A DNA stretch of 64,000 nucleotides from an uncultured Bacteroidales bacterium (GCA_946403215.1 CAMIZG010000002.1:1-64000), one strand, 5' to 3'. Positions 17,018 to 26,488 are shown, numbered from the stretch's first letter. Notes: a model not told the origin generated them from the letters alone. A program made the numbers and translations.

Positions 17018-17533
17018 AGATTAAAATTAGTTTGATAAATGTGCAGTTGTTCGAAGGGCAAAACAACACCTCTCTATATATCATACACCACGTTGCCCGT
17101 ATTGAGAACTGAAGTGATAGCGCTCAAAAACATATGCCCCTCTATAATATAGTCACACGGCTATAACCTTCAGAGGGGGATTTTGGTGGATTTTGGCTAT
17201 AAAATGGTGATTTTTTCAAGACTTGTTAGTATTTTTTAACATTATTGCGAGGCGTAGTTTGAATTATTGCAATCTTATTTGATAATCAGATTGATAGCAT
17301 GCGTAAAATTGTTGATTTCCGCGTATGCAGGTATCAAAAACCAATCAAATCAGTTCAAAAACGCCCCAAAACGGTCAAAAAATACAAAAAAATCACATTT
17401 TTGGTTTTGTGCATAAAAATTTGCACTTTTTTTGTCGAAAATCCAAAATCTGCTACAAATATACGTTAAAGAAATTGTGCTTTCCAAATCTGTTTGCGTA
17501 ATTTTGCATTTTTTGTTATTTTTTCATTCTTCT

Positions 17534-17565
17534 CTTGCAAATGTGGGATTTTTTTTGTACCTTTG
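17534..17565 (+). promoter_or_regulatory. Promoter with conserved GCAAATGTGGGATTTTTTTTG spacer
   Basis: CTTGCAAATGTGGGATTTTTTTTGTACCTTTG; same spacer as 34059 but without the 5' hairpin arm. Confidence 0.65.
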
Positions 17566-17578
17566 CAGCGGATTAAGA

Positions 17579-17672
17579 GCAACGAGGCCTGATGGCAAGC
17601 AAATCAGCGGAGCGGACTAGACCATACCTCGACCATATCTTGACTATATCTAGACCATATGAGGCTCGTTGC
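17579..17672 (+). other. Structured leader: closing stem GCAACGAG/CTCGTTGC around an 11-bp repeat array
   Basis: 8-bp stem 17579-17586 / 17665-17672; inner CTGAT/ATCAG hairpin; four 11-mers 17618-17661. Confidence 0.6.
17618..17661. repeat. Four tandem 11-bp repeats
   Basis: TAGACCATACC TCGACCATATC TTGACTATATC TAGACCATATG. Confidence 0.8.
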
Positions 17673-17759
17673 AGGTCTGTCAGGGCACTTTTTTGCACCC
17701 GTAAAGTATATATACTACGTATATATAGTATTTGTTAACCAAAACACCAAAAACAAACG

Positions 17760-17993
17760 ATGTCCAAAGTCAAATACAATATTGCCATCGACACATGGCG
17801 CGGCACACTTGACTCCCGCAAAACAGGGCAGGCCAAACTGCTCATCGACATCCAGCGCGAACGCTCCATCCAGGAGATAGCCTATATGCTCGGCTTCTCC
17901 GAACCGTCCTCTTTCCACCACTTCTTCAAGCGCGTCATCGGCATGACCGCCAAGGACTACCGCAACCAACTGTCCACGCGATACCGTTTCTGA
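17760..17993 (+). CDS. Chimeric small protein: N-terminus of the MARVTFVDAID family fused to an AraC-type C-terminal HTH
   Basis: MSKVKYNIAIDTWRGTLDSRKTGQ... + SIQEIAYMLGFSEPSSFHHFFKRVIGMTAKDYR. Confidence 0.55.
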   Translation: MSKVKYNIAIDTWRGTLDSRKTGQAKLLIDIQRERSIQEIAYMLGFSEPSSFHHFFKRVIGMTAKDYRNQLSTRYRF

Positions 17994-18119
17994 TAGTTAT
18001 GTTTGCCAATTTGCCTAAATTCCTTGCCAATTTGCCCTAAATCATCAATTATTTATCCTACTATTTGCATTCATGCAAATTATTTCGTATCTTTGTGCAC
18101 TAAAACAACAATATCGACT

Positions 18120-18215
18120 ATGAAAAAACTCCCGATCCTTCTGCTTGCAGCAATGGCATTGGCTGCATGCTCGCCCAAGTCGCAAGAGCAAATAAATAAC
18201 CATGAATACCTATGA
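18120..18215 (+). CDS. 31-aa lipoprotein-like ORF (MKKLPILLLAAMALAACSPKSQEQINNHEYL)
   Basis: Lipobox LAAC; ATGA overlap with next gene; possibly a relic. Confidence 0.4.
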   Translation: MKKLPILLLAAMALAACSPKSQEQINNHEYL

Positions 18216-19570
18216 CCCGCAAAGAATTCATCCACAAGGCGCGGAAATTCTTCCGTGAACAACTGCAGGTAACCGACTACATTGATGTCAACGCTGCCGC
18301 GGCTAATATCCGCAGTAATATCCCGTTTCGCGGACCGACCATCTATATCCTGTTCGTGGCCATCGTGATAGCCAGTGTCGGACTGAACGTCAACTCTATA
18401 CCGGTCATCATCGGTGCCATGCTCATCTCGCCGCTGATGAGCCCGATTATCGGCTTTGGTATGGGGCTTGGCACGAATGACACCAAGCTGCTGCTGCGTT
18501 CGCTCAAGAACCTGGGAATAATGTTCGCTATCAGTCTGATAGCCTCCACGCTCTATTTCCTTCTCACCCCCCTGGAGACCGATAATCCTACCGAACTGCT
18601 GGCACGTACCAATCCGTCCATCTACGATGTGATGATTGCTTTCTTCGGCGGCGTGGCAGGCATACTCGAACTGTCGCGCAAGGAGAAAGGTACGGTGTTG
18701 TCCGGTGTAGCCATCGCCACCGCTCTTATGCCGCCCTTGTGTACGGTGGGCTACGGCATAGCGAACATGAACTGGCACTATGCCGGCGGCGCATTGTACC
18801 TGTTCTTCATCAACTGCGTGTTCATCGCCCTTGCCACCTATCTGGCGGTCAAGTTCCTGCGTTTCCCTATGGCGGAGGAGCAGGACGAGCGTTCGTGGCG
18901 GAAGATTATCAGTTACAGCCTGCTGCTGTTGGTGGTGCTCGTACCGAGTGTGTTCAGTGCCTATAATATAGTGCGTGAGAACAGGTTTGCCACCGATGTG
19001 CGGTACTTTGTCAAGGAGAACAAGACTATCGGCGGCACGTATATTTACGACTATTCCACCGACATGTCGGTCAAGCCCTATACGCTGACGCTCCGTCTGG
19101 CAGGCGAGGCACTTAGTCAGGACGCACGTGCCAGGCTCTATACCGAAGCCGACAAGTTCGGGATAGGCCATAACCAGATTATCTTCCAGGAGGATGCCAC
19201 CATCGAGGTGCGCCGCCTGAACGAGACGGAGATCATGCGTGACTGGCTGTCGTCCACCGAGGCGCAACTGCGTCAGCGTGACGATACAATCCTTTCGCTA
19301 CGCACCCGGCTGAATGCTTACGAAGCGTTGCAGCTGCCGTCTGCGCAGATTGCCGCCGAAATGCGTTCGCAATGGCCGGAGATTACGGATGTCACGCTCG
19401 CCCGTTCGGATGCATCGGTCATCCTGTTGATTACAGCTGCTCCGCCCAAGGCCGCCGCTACGGAAACCGACACGGTGCCTTCCGCTCTTCGTGCCGAGGA
19501 CCTGGAGCGCATACATAACTGGCTCTCCGTCCGCCTGCAAGAACCCAACGTAGAAGTGCTCGTTCGCTAA
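18212..19570 (+). CDS. DUF389 membrane protein
   Basis: NSIPVIIGAMLISPLMSPIIGFGMGLGTND motif. Confidence 0.85.
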   Translation: MTRKEFIHKARKFFREQLQVTDYIDVNAAAANIRSNIPFRGPTIYILFVAIVIASVGLNVNSIPVIIGAMLISPLMSPIIGFGMGLGTNDTKLLLRSLKNLGIMFAISLIASTLYFLLTPLETDNPTELLARTNPSIYDVMIAFFGGVAGILELSRKEKGTVLSGVAIATALMPPLCTVGYGIANMNWHYAGGALYLFFINCVFIALATYLAVKFLRFPMAEEQDERSWRKIISYSLLLLVVLVPSVFSAYNIVRENRFATDVRYFVKENKTIGGTYIYDYSTDMSVKPYTLTLRLAGEALSQDARARLYTEADKFGIGHNQIIFQEDATIEVRRLNETEIMRDWLSSTEAQLRQRDDTILSLRTRLNAYEALQLPSAQIAAEMRSQWPEITDVTLARSDASVILLITAAPPKAAATETDTVPSALRAEDLERIHNWLSVRLQEPNVEVLVR

Positions 19571-19604
19571 TAATTTTGAAATTTGAAATCTTGAAATTAA
19601 ACAT

Positions 19605-20501
19605 ATGAAGCGTACTTATTCCAAATGGTGCAGCATAGCGTTGATAACCGCTATCTACCTGCTTGCCGGCGTGGCAGCTGTGCTGCTGTTCCGGACTCTC
19701 ACCTGTAGCGCAGCGTCCTCAAACCTCTCACCTCTAACTTCTAACCTCTCACCTCTCTTTGCTCTCTTCCTCGCAGACGTATTGGCTACGGTCATCGTCT
19801 GGGCGTTCGGACTGCTCTATGAGAACGTGTCGGTCTATGATCCGTACTGGAGCGTCTTTCCGCCGGTGGCGTTCCTTATATGGGCGTTCTATACGGGGGT
19901 CTGGTCCCTGCCCGTCATCCTGCTGCTCGTCGCCTCGTGGTACTGGGGCTGGCGGCTGACGCGCAACTGGGCAATCACCTTCAAGGGCATAGCCCACGAA
20001 GACTGGCGCTACACCAAGTACCGCTCCTTGCATCCCGTGCTCTTCCACCTGATCAACCTTTTCGGCCTGAACATGATGCCCACGCTGGTGGTCTTCGCCG
20101 CCATGCTCCCCGGACTGAGGCTGATGGAAGAACCATTAGCCATTAGCCATTGGCCATTAGTCATTTGTATAGTAGGTTTTCTCGTATGTATAGCAGCGGC
20201 AACCATCCAGCTCATTGCGGACAAGCAGATACACGATTTCCGTGCCGCCAACCCCGGCAAGTACTGCAACGTAGGTTTGTGGAAACGCGGACGACACCCG
20301 AACTACTTCGGCGAGATGGCTTTCTGGTGGGGCATATGGATCATGTACGCCGCCATGAACGGCATTGACTGGTTCATCTGCGGACCAATAGCTATGTCGG
20401 TTATGTTCATCTGCATCAGTATCCCGCTCATGGAGAAACGCCAGCTGCAAAACAAACCCGGCTATGCTGACTATTGCAAGCAGACCCGAATGCTTATATA
20501 G
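19605..20501 (+). CDS. DUF1295 / steroid 5-alpha-reductase-like membrane protein
   Basis: VYDPYWSVFPP...RHPNYFGEMAFWWGIW; two in-frame repeat insertions. Confidence 0.85.
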   Translation: MKRTYSKWCSIALITAIYLLAGVAAVLLFRTLTCSAASSNLSPLTSNLSPLFALFLADVLATVIVWAFGLLYENVSVYDPYWSVFPPVAFLIWAFYTGVWSLPVILLLVASWYWGWRLTRNWAITFKGIAHEDWRYTKYRSLHPVLFHLINLFGLNMMPTLVVFAAMLPGLRLMEEPLAISHWPLVICIVGFLVCIAAATIQLIADKQIHDFRAANPGKYCNVGLWKRGRHPNYFGEMAFWWGIWIMYAAMNGIDWFICGPIAMSVMFICISIPLMEKRQLQNKPGYADYCKQTRMLI

Positions 20502-20582
20502 TCCATCGAACGAGTTAAACGCAAGACCTGATAAATTACGAATCATTAGCATCGGCGAACTGAGGAAATAACAATAGAACCT

Positions 20583-21032
20583 ATGACAAAAGAAGAAACA
20601 TATCAGCAGCTCCTGCCGCAGATCAAGGCACTGGTGGCCGGAGAGCAAGACATCATAGCCAACATGGCGAATGTAGGCGCAGCCTTGCACGAAGCGTTTG
20701 ACTTCTGGTGGACTGGTTTCTACCGCGTGGAGGGCGACGTGCTGGTGCTTGGACCATTTCAGGGACCGATAGCATGCACCCGTATTCCGTACGGCCGCGG
20801 TGTGTGTGGCACAGCCTGGGCACAAGGGCAAACTGTCATTGTGCCCAACGTACATGAGTTCGCAGGACATATAGCCTGTTCCAGTGCATCGAACAGCGAG
20901 ATCGTTGTGCCCATACATCGAGATGGCGAGGTTATTGCCGTTCTGGATATTGATAGCACCGCGTTCAACACCTTTGACTCAATCGACCGGCACTATCTGG
21001 AGCAGATTGCCGCAACACTGGTCAAGGCGTAA
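20583..21032 (+). CDS. GAF-domain free methionine-R-sulfoxide reductase
   Basis: FWWTGFYRV...GPIACTRIPYGRGVCGTAWAQ...SEIVVPI. Confidence 0.85.
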   Translation: MTKEETYQQLLPQIKALVAGEQDIIANMANVGAALHEAFDFWWTGFYRVEGDVLVLGPFQGPIACTRIPYGRGVCGTAWAQGQTVIVPNVHEFAGHIACSSASNSEIVVPIHRDGEVIAVLDIDSTAFNTFDSIDRHYLEQIAATLVKA

Positions 21033-21038
21033 TTTTGC

Positions 21039-21806
21039 GTGCGATGTCCTCTAATTGAAAAGAAATATGAAACGATGACTATCCGACATTTTGGCAAACA
21101 GCAAACCCCGACACTACTGCTCATTCCGGGCTTAGGTGTGTCGTACGAGATCTTCCTGCCGCTGGTTCGGCTACTGGAAGATAGGTTTCGTATTCTGGCT
21201 GTCGAGGTCGATGGCTTCACACTCGGCAGGCAGACACGGTTCACGTCCATTGATGACCAGGCTGCGCAGATTATTGCTTACGTGCAACAGCACCACGACG
21301 GGCATCTGGATGTCGCTTACGGTTTGTCGATGGGCGGTAAGATACTCTCGCGCATTATGGAGCGCAGCGAGATAACTATTGACCATGCTTTCCTCGACGC
21401 AGCGCCCTTGTTGCCACTACCCAAATGGCTGGTTAACCCCTTGCGGTACTACCAGGCATGGAACGTCTGGACATGCTATCGTTGGACGGGATTCTGGAAA
21501 GGCGTGTTCCGTTCGCACTATTTCGATGTGCTACTCGATGAGTGCAAGAAGATATATCCCTTCGGCGGCAAGCAAGCCGTCTTGGATGGCTACAAGTCTG
21601 TTTATACCAACCGCTTGGAATCCATCCGCGGAGCAGATATCCATTTCTGGTACGGTACAAAAGAAGCTTTTGTTGCCAAACCGCAAGTAAACCATCTGCT
21701 CTCACTTTGCCCCGGAGCACACGTGGAAGTCTTTCCCGGTCTGAACCATGGGCAACTCCTCATCGATCATCCCGACGAGATCGCCAGGCGAATAAAAGAA
21801 TTGTAA
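21039..21806 (+). CDS. Alpha/beta hydrolase
   Basis: LLIPGLGVSYEIFLPL, YGLSMGGK motifs; start may be at the internal MTIRHF. Confidence 0.75.
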   Translation: MRCPLIEKKYETMTIRHFGKQQTPTLLLIPGLGVSYEIFLPLVRLLEDRFRILAVEVDGFTLGRQTRFTSIDDQAAQIIAYVQQHHDGHLDVAYGLSMGGKILSRIMERSEITIDHAFLDAAPLLPLPKWLVNPLRYYQAWNVWTCYRWTGFWKGVFRSHYFDVLLDECKKIYPFGGKQAVLDGYKSVYTNRLESIRGADIHFWYGTKEAFVAKPQVNHLLSLCPGAHVEVFPGLNHGQLLIDHPDEIARRIKEL

Positions 21807-21821
21807 ACGTAGGATATTTAT

Positions 21822-22283
21822 ATGATACGGTTAGCTACAACAAACGACATCCCGCGATTGCTTGAACTGTTACACCAAGTGAATAGGGTACACCATGACC
21901 TGCGCCCTGATTTGTTCAAACCCCGCACCACCAAGTACAACGCGCAGCAACTGCAAGAACTGCTGGCACAGCCTGATCATGCCATCTTTGTATATGAAGA
22001 CGAAGTGGTACTGGGTTATGCCTTTGTGCAATTGGAGGACGTCCGCGGCGACATCCTGCTGCAAGACATGCGCACATTGTATATCGACGATATCTGCGTG
22101 GACGAAACGGCACGCGGGAAGCACGTGGGCAGGCAACTGTTTGAATATGTGCGTGCCTATGCGCACTCAATGCGATGTCATGCAATCACACTCAATGTGT
22201 GGCAGGGTAACGATGCTGCAATGGCATTCTACCGCAGTTTGGGCATGAACGTCCGAAAGACATGTATGGAAATGATGTTGTAA
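21822..22283 (+). CDS. GNAT family N-acetyltransferase
   Basis: MIRLATTNDIPRLLEL...DDICVDETARGKHVGRQLFEY. Confidence 0.85.
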   Translation: MIRLATTNDIPRLLELLHQVNRVHHDLRPDLFKPRTTKYNAQQLQELLAQPDHAIFVYEDEVVLGYAFVQLEDVRGDILLQDMRTLYIDDICVDETARGKHVGRQLFEYVRAYAHSMRCHAITLNVWQGNDAAMAFYRSLGMNVRKTCMEMML

Positions 22284-22381
22284 GTAATACTGCGGCTATT
22301 CCATCCTTGCCCAACCCCAAGTCGGATACCCTACCGATTAGTGTTGCTTCGCTGACAAAATTCTAAAATTCCGCAAATAAA

Positions 22382-22413
22382 TTTGCATTTGTCAGTTTTT
22401 TTTTGTACCTTTG
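22382..22413 (+). promoter_or_regulatory. Bacteroidetes-type promoter (TTTG / TACCTTTG)
   Basis: 24-nt spacing. Confidence 0.65.
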
Positions 22414-22623
22414 CGCTTTGAACGCGCAAACAAGAAAGAATTGGGTGCGCCTGTTGTCCAAGTCATCGGAAGTGTGCTGAGCATCATCGCCATGCTTGTC
22501 TATGCCCCGGGAGGCTACCGCTTCAGTGACTTTATACGTGTTGGCTTGCCGATGAACTTGATCATCTTGGCGGCGAACATATTGATCGTCAACCTGGTTT
22601 ATCCCTTGACGCCATTACTGTAA
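22414..22623 (+). pseudogene. C-terminal relic of an SLC13/DASS-type permease
   Basis: LGAPVVQVIGSVLSIIAMLVYAPGGYRFSDFIRVGLPMNLIILAANILIVNLVYPL; no plausible full-length gene upstream. Confidence 0.6.
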
Positions 22624-22635
22624 ACAATCGAAAAT

Positions 22636-23229
22636 ATGAAACAACTAACTATCCTTGCCCTAAGCGCAATGCTGTTAGTGGCATGTAACCAACCGACCAA
22701 AGTTATGGAAAACCCGTCTATTCAAACCATCTACACCCGCGTTTCTGTGCGCGAGTTCACCGGCGAAAAGATCAGTGCCGAGCAAATCGACACCCTGCTA
22801 CGCGCTGCTATGTCTGCGCCATCGGCCATCAATCGCCAACCCTGGGCATTTATCGTGGTAACTGACGAGGCGCTTATCGCCCGCCTGGGTGAAGCACTCC
22901 CTTATTCGCGCTGCAGCAATCATCCGGCATGCGCCATCATTCCCTGCGGTGACTTGAGCAAAGCAATCGAAGGCGAGATGGGGGCATTTTGGGTGAACGA
23001 CGTATCTGCCGCCACGCAGAATATCCTGTTGGCTGCGCATGCCATGGGGCTTGGGGCTGTGTGGACCGGTCTGCACCCCGACATTAAGCGTGCTGCTCTT
23101 GTGCAAGAACTGCTGGGGTTGCCGGAGCACATTATTCCGCTGTGTGTGGTGCCCGTGGGCGTGCCTGCCGAGCATCCTGCTGTCAAGAACAAATATCTCC
23201 CGGAGAACATTCACCACAACGGCTGGTAA
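22636..23229 (+). CDS. Nitroreductase family lipoprotein
   Basis: Lipobox LLVAC; RVSVREFTGEKISAEQIDTLLRAAMSAPSA. Confidence 0.85.
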   Translation: MKQLTILALSAMLLVACNQPTKVMENPSIQTIYTRVSVREFTGEKISAEQIDTLLRAAMSAPSAINRQPWAFIVVTDEALIARLGEALPYSRCSNHPACAIIPCGDLSKAIEGEMGAFWVNDVSAATQNILLAAHAMGLGAVWTGLHPDIKRAALVQELLGLPEHIIPLCVVPVGVPAEHPAVKNKYLPENIHHNGW

Positions 23230-23253
23230 TAACTTTTGAATAGGTAGATAGTT

Positions 23254-24264
23254 ATGTTAAGCCGTTTGTATGGGGTGTTAGTGCCCTTCTTCGTTAGTTT
23301 TTTACTGGCGTATATATTAGCGCCGGTGGTGAACTTTATGCAGCACAAGTGCCGAGTCAAGAATAGGGTGCTCTCTGTAGTGGTCACCTTGCTCCTTGTC
23401 ATCGGTCTTTTAACCGCTTTGATAGCTATGCTGGCACCGGTTGTTGGTAGGCAGGTAAAGGCCGCTGGCGAAGGTATAGAGACTTATGTCATGAACTTCG
23501 ATGCCGACCGCTACCTCTCGCCTGAGGCGCAAGAGCGTATTCAGACTTGGGCGGAGAATCTCAACATGGAGGAGGTGCTTTCTTACCCCGAGGTGCGCGA
23601 TGCCGTTAAGACGCTCATACCCAAGATTACATCCTGGATTTCCGGTGGCTTGAGTTGGTTGGCGGAACTGGTGGTCGTGTTCATCGGATTGTTGTATCTG
23701 ATCTTCTTACTGATTGACTTTCCGAACATCAAGGCGAATTGGAGCAACTATGTGCCACAACGGATTCGCCCGCATGCCATCACGCTCATGCACGATATCG
23801 GCCACAACATGAATGCTTATTTCCGCGGTCAAGCCATCGTGGCGACTATTGTGGGCGTACTATTTGCTGTCGGATTTACCGTCATCGGCATGCCGATGGG
23901 TATAGCTATGGGACTAATCATCGGTGTTCTCAACCTCGTTCCATACATGCAGGCTTTGGGCATCCCCCCCTGCATCATTCTATGCCTGGTTCAATCGGCG
24001 CAGACAGGTCGCCCGGTGTGGGTCACGCTGCTATGCATGGCGTTGGTGTTCATCGTGGTGCAAACTATACAAGATGTGGTGCTCACACCCAAGATTATGG
24101 GCAAGGTCACCGGTATGAGTCCGGCAACTATCCTGCTTAGTCTCAGTATATGGGGCGCGCTGTTCGGAGTGATAGGTATGATCATCGCTCTACCGCTCAC
24201 TACGCTCGGTATTTCTTATTACAAGCACTATATCCTCAAGCAGCCAAACTCGCAACCTGCATGA
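23254..24264 (+). CDS. AI-2E/PerM family transporter
   Basis: PFFVSFLLAYILAPVVNF...LVPYMQALGIPPCIIL...VQTIQDVVLTPKIMG. Confidence 0.85.
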   Translation: MLSRLYGVLVPFFVSFLLAYILAPVVNFMQHKCRVKNRVLSVVVTLLLVIGLLTALIAMLAPVVGRQVKAAGEGIETYVMNFDADRYLSPEAQERIQTWAENLNMEEVLSYPEVRDAVKTLIPKITSWISGGLSWLAELVVVFIGLLYLIFLLIDFPNIKANWSNYVPQRIRPHAITLMHDIGHNMNAYFRGQAIVATIVGVLFAVGFTVIGMPMGIAMGLIIGVLNLVPYMQALGIPPCIILCLVQSAQTGRPVWVTLLCMALVFIVVQTIQDVVLTPKIMGKVTGMSPATILLSLSIWGALFGVIGMIIALPLTTLGISYYKHYILKQPNSQPA

Positions 24265-24375
24265 TAGCCTGAGCCATTCTTACGGATCCGTGGTGCGCGA
24301 GGTGCATCTGCTGCAAAGCGATGATGCCGCAAAGGTCGCTAAGGGGTTCAGTTTGTCGAGACTCACCAAGGAATA

Positions 24376-24401
24376 GGGCATGCCAAACACATGGCATGCC
24401 C
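24376..24401. terminator. Perfect 9-bp stem hairpin GGGCATGCC/GGCATGCCC
   Basis: No clear U-tract; terminator call is weak. Confidence 0.35.
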
Positions 24402-24526
24402 TATATTGTGAGCAAAGAATGGGAGTCTGCGAAATAGCACTATCACACCCCTTCATCGGTGTCGCGAGAGCGCGAGGTAAATGCTATTTTACATAATATA
24501 CGGGGATTTGTGCAATTTAGTTAGGG

Positions 24527-24570
24527 GTAAACCGAGGAAAAGATGGGTCAAAGACGGGGGAAAGACGGGG
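24527..24570. repeat. Four tandem 11-bp repeats upstream of the hut operon
   Basis: GTAAACCGAGG AAAAGATGGGT CAAAGACGGGG GAAAGACGGGG. Confidence 0.7.
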
Positions 24571-24648
24571 CAAAACAATTTTTTTATCGGGGCATTGCAC
24601 GGACATTTTTAATTTTTCGGCTAAAAAATCTCTATTGCGAAAGAATTA

Positions 24649-24680
24649 TTTGCAAATATCATTTTTTTTTTGTAACTTTG
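24649..24680 (+). promoter_or_regulatory. hut operon promoter (TTTG / TAACTTTG)
   Basis: 24-nt spacing, 42 nt upstream of the ftcD start. Confidence 0.75.
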
Positions 24681-24721
24681 CCTTTGTTTTCATAATTGAT
24701 ACGAATCAAGCAATACATACC

Positions 24722-26440
24722 ATGAACAAACTGATTGAATGTGTGCCTAATTTCTCCGAAGGCCGCAACAAACAAGTCATCGACCAGATTGTAGCCGAGA
24801 TAGTAGCCACGGAACTTAACGGCGAACGAGTCAAACTGCTGGATGTCGATCCCGGCGAAGCCACCAACCGTACGGTCGTTACCTTTGTCGGCGAACCTGA
24901 AGTGGTGGTCGAAGCCGCCTTCCGCGGAGCTCGCAAAGCCGCTGAACTCATCGACATGCGCCAACACCATGGCGCCCACCCGCGTAGCGGCGCAACAGAC
25001 GTATGTCCGCTCATCCCCGTGGCAGGTGTCACCCTTGAGGAGTGTGCTGAACTTGCGCGCGCGCTTGCCAAACGCCTTTACTCCGAGCTTGGTATCCCCT
25101 GCTACTGCTACGAAGCCGCTGCCTTCACCCCCGAGCGAAAGAACCTGGCCGTCTGCCGTGAAGGCGAATACGAAGCCTTGCCCGAGAAAATGAGCGATCC
25201 CAAGCGGCGTCCTGATTTCGGTCCTGATAAGTTCGACGAGCGTACTGCACAAGTCGGCGCAACCAACGTAGGGGCGCGCAACTTCCTCATAGCCGTCAAC
25301 TTCAACCTCAACACCACCAGCACACGCCGCGCCATGGCTGTCGCCTTTGATGTGCGAGAGAAAGGTCGCAAAGCACGCGAGGGCGGGTCGCTCACCGGCA
25401 AGATCCTTCGCGACGAAAACGGACAGGAAATATGGATCCCCGGCACACTCAAAGGCTGCAAAGCCATCGGCTGGTACATCGATGAGTATGGTATAGCCCA
25501 AGTAAGCATGAACATTACAGACATTACTGCCACGCCGCTCCACGCAGCCTTTGAAGAGGTCTCCCGTGCTGCAGCGGCACGCGGCATGCGCGTAACAGGT
25601 GCCGAGATAGTTGGCTTAGTTCCTAAATGTGCGCTCATCGATGCAGGCCGATACTACCTCACCCGCCAGCAGCGCTCGCTCGGTATAAGCGAGGCGGAGA
25701 TCATCCGTATGGCCGTCAAATCCATGGGGCTGGACGAACTCAAACCCTTTAATCCCAAAGAGAAGATCATCGAATATATGATTGAGGATGAGCAGGCTGA
25801 GGCCGCCAAAGAACGTCTCATCCGTATGACCTGCAAAGGTTTTGCCATCGAGACAGCCAGCGAGTCACCCGCACCCGGTGGAGGCAGTATATCCGCCTAC
25901 ATGGGCGCGTTAGGTGCCGCCCTCGGTACGATGGTTGCTAACCTGAGCGCCCACAAGCGCGGATGGGACGAGCGCTGGGAGGAGTTCTCCGGGGTAGCCG
26001 AACAAGGCCAGGCTGTGATGAACGATCTGCTCGCTCTGGTGGATGAGGATACAGCCGCCTTCAACAAGATAATGGACGTCTTTGCAATGCCCAAATCTAC
26101 CGACGAGGAGAAAGCCGCGCGCGCAGCCGCCATGGAAGCCGCAACGCTCTATGCAACCCAAGTACCCCTGCGCACCATGAAGGCCGCACTACGCGCAATG
26201 CCTGTCATCCGTGCCATGGCCGAAAAAGGTAATCCTGCCAGCGCCAGTGACGCCGGAGTAGGCGCTCTCGCCGCGCGCGCAGCCGTGCGCGGAGCAGATA
26301 TGAACGTACGCATCAACGCCGCCGGACTCAAAGACCGCGCTAAGGCCGAACAACTCATCGCCGAAGCAGCAGACCTCGTCCGCCAAGCCGAAGTTGCGGA
26401 GCGCGAGATCCTCGAAATAGTGAACAAAAATATCGGATAG
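24722..26440 (+). CDS. ftcD: Glutamate formimidoyltransferase / formiminotetrahydrofolate cyclodeaminase
   Basis: MNKLIECVPNFSEGRNKQVIDQI; C-terminal cyclodeaminase domain SPAPGGGSISAYMGALGAAL. Confidence 0.95.
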   Translation: MNKLIECVPNFSEGRNKQVIDQIVAEIVATELNGERVKLLDVDPGEATNRTVVTFVGEPEVVVEAAFRGARKAAELIDMRQHHGAHPRSGATDVCPLIPVAGVTLEECAELARALAKRLYSELGIPCYCYEAAAFTPERKNLAVCREGEYEALPEKMSDPKRRPDFGPDKFDERTAQVGATNVGARNFLIAVNFNLNTTSTRRAMAVAFDVREKGRKAREGGSLTGKILRDENGQEIWIPGTLKGCKAIGWYIDEYGIAQVSMNITDITATPLHAAFEEVSRAAAARGMRVTGAEIVGLVPKCALIDAGRYYLTRQQRSLGISEAEIIRMAVKSMGLDELKPFNPKEKIIEYMIEDEQAEAAKERLIRMTCKGFAIETASESPAPGGGSISAYMGALGAALGTMVANLSAHKRGWDERWEEFSGVAEQGQAVMNDLLALVDEDTAAFNKIMDVFAMPKSTDEEKAARAAAMEAATLYATQVPLRTMKAALRAMPVIRAMAEKGNPASASDAGVGALAARAAVRGADMNVRINAAGLKDRAKAEQLIAEAADLVRQAEVAEREILEIVNKNIG

Positions 26441-26488
26441 GCTTCCTAGGAATACTAGCCCGCCCAGGCCAACTATATAGAGTAGATT

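Noticed and set aside
17432-17620. ORF 17432..17620
   Set aside because: Spans promoter-like AT-rich sequence and the structured leader; no protein signature.
24266-24375. Short open frame DSLSHSYGSVVREVHLLQSDDAAKVAKGFSLSRLTKE* after the AI-2E transporter
   Set aside because: Looks like a C-terminal protein fragment but I cannot assign a family, so not listed as a feature.
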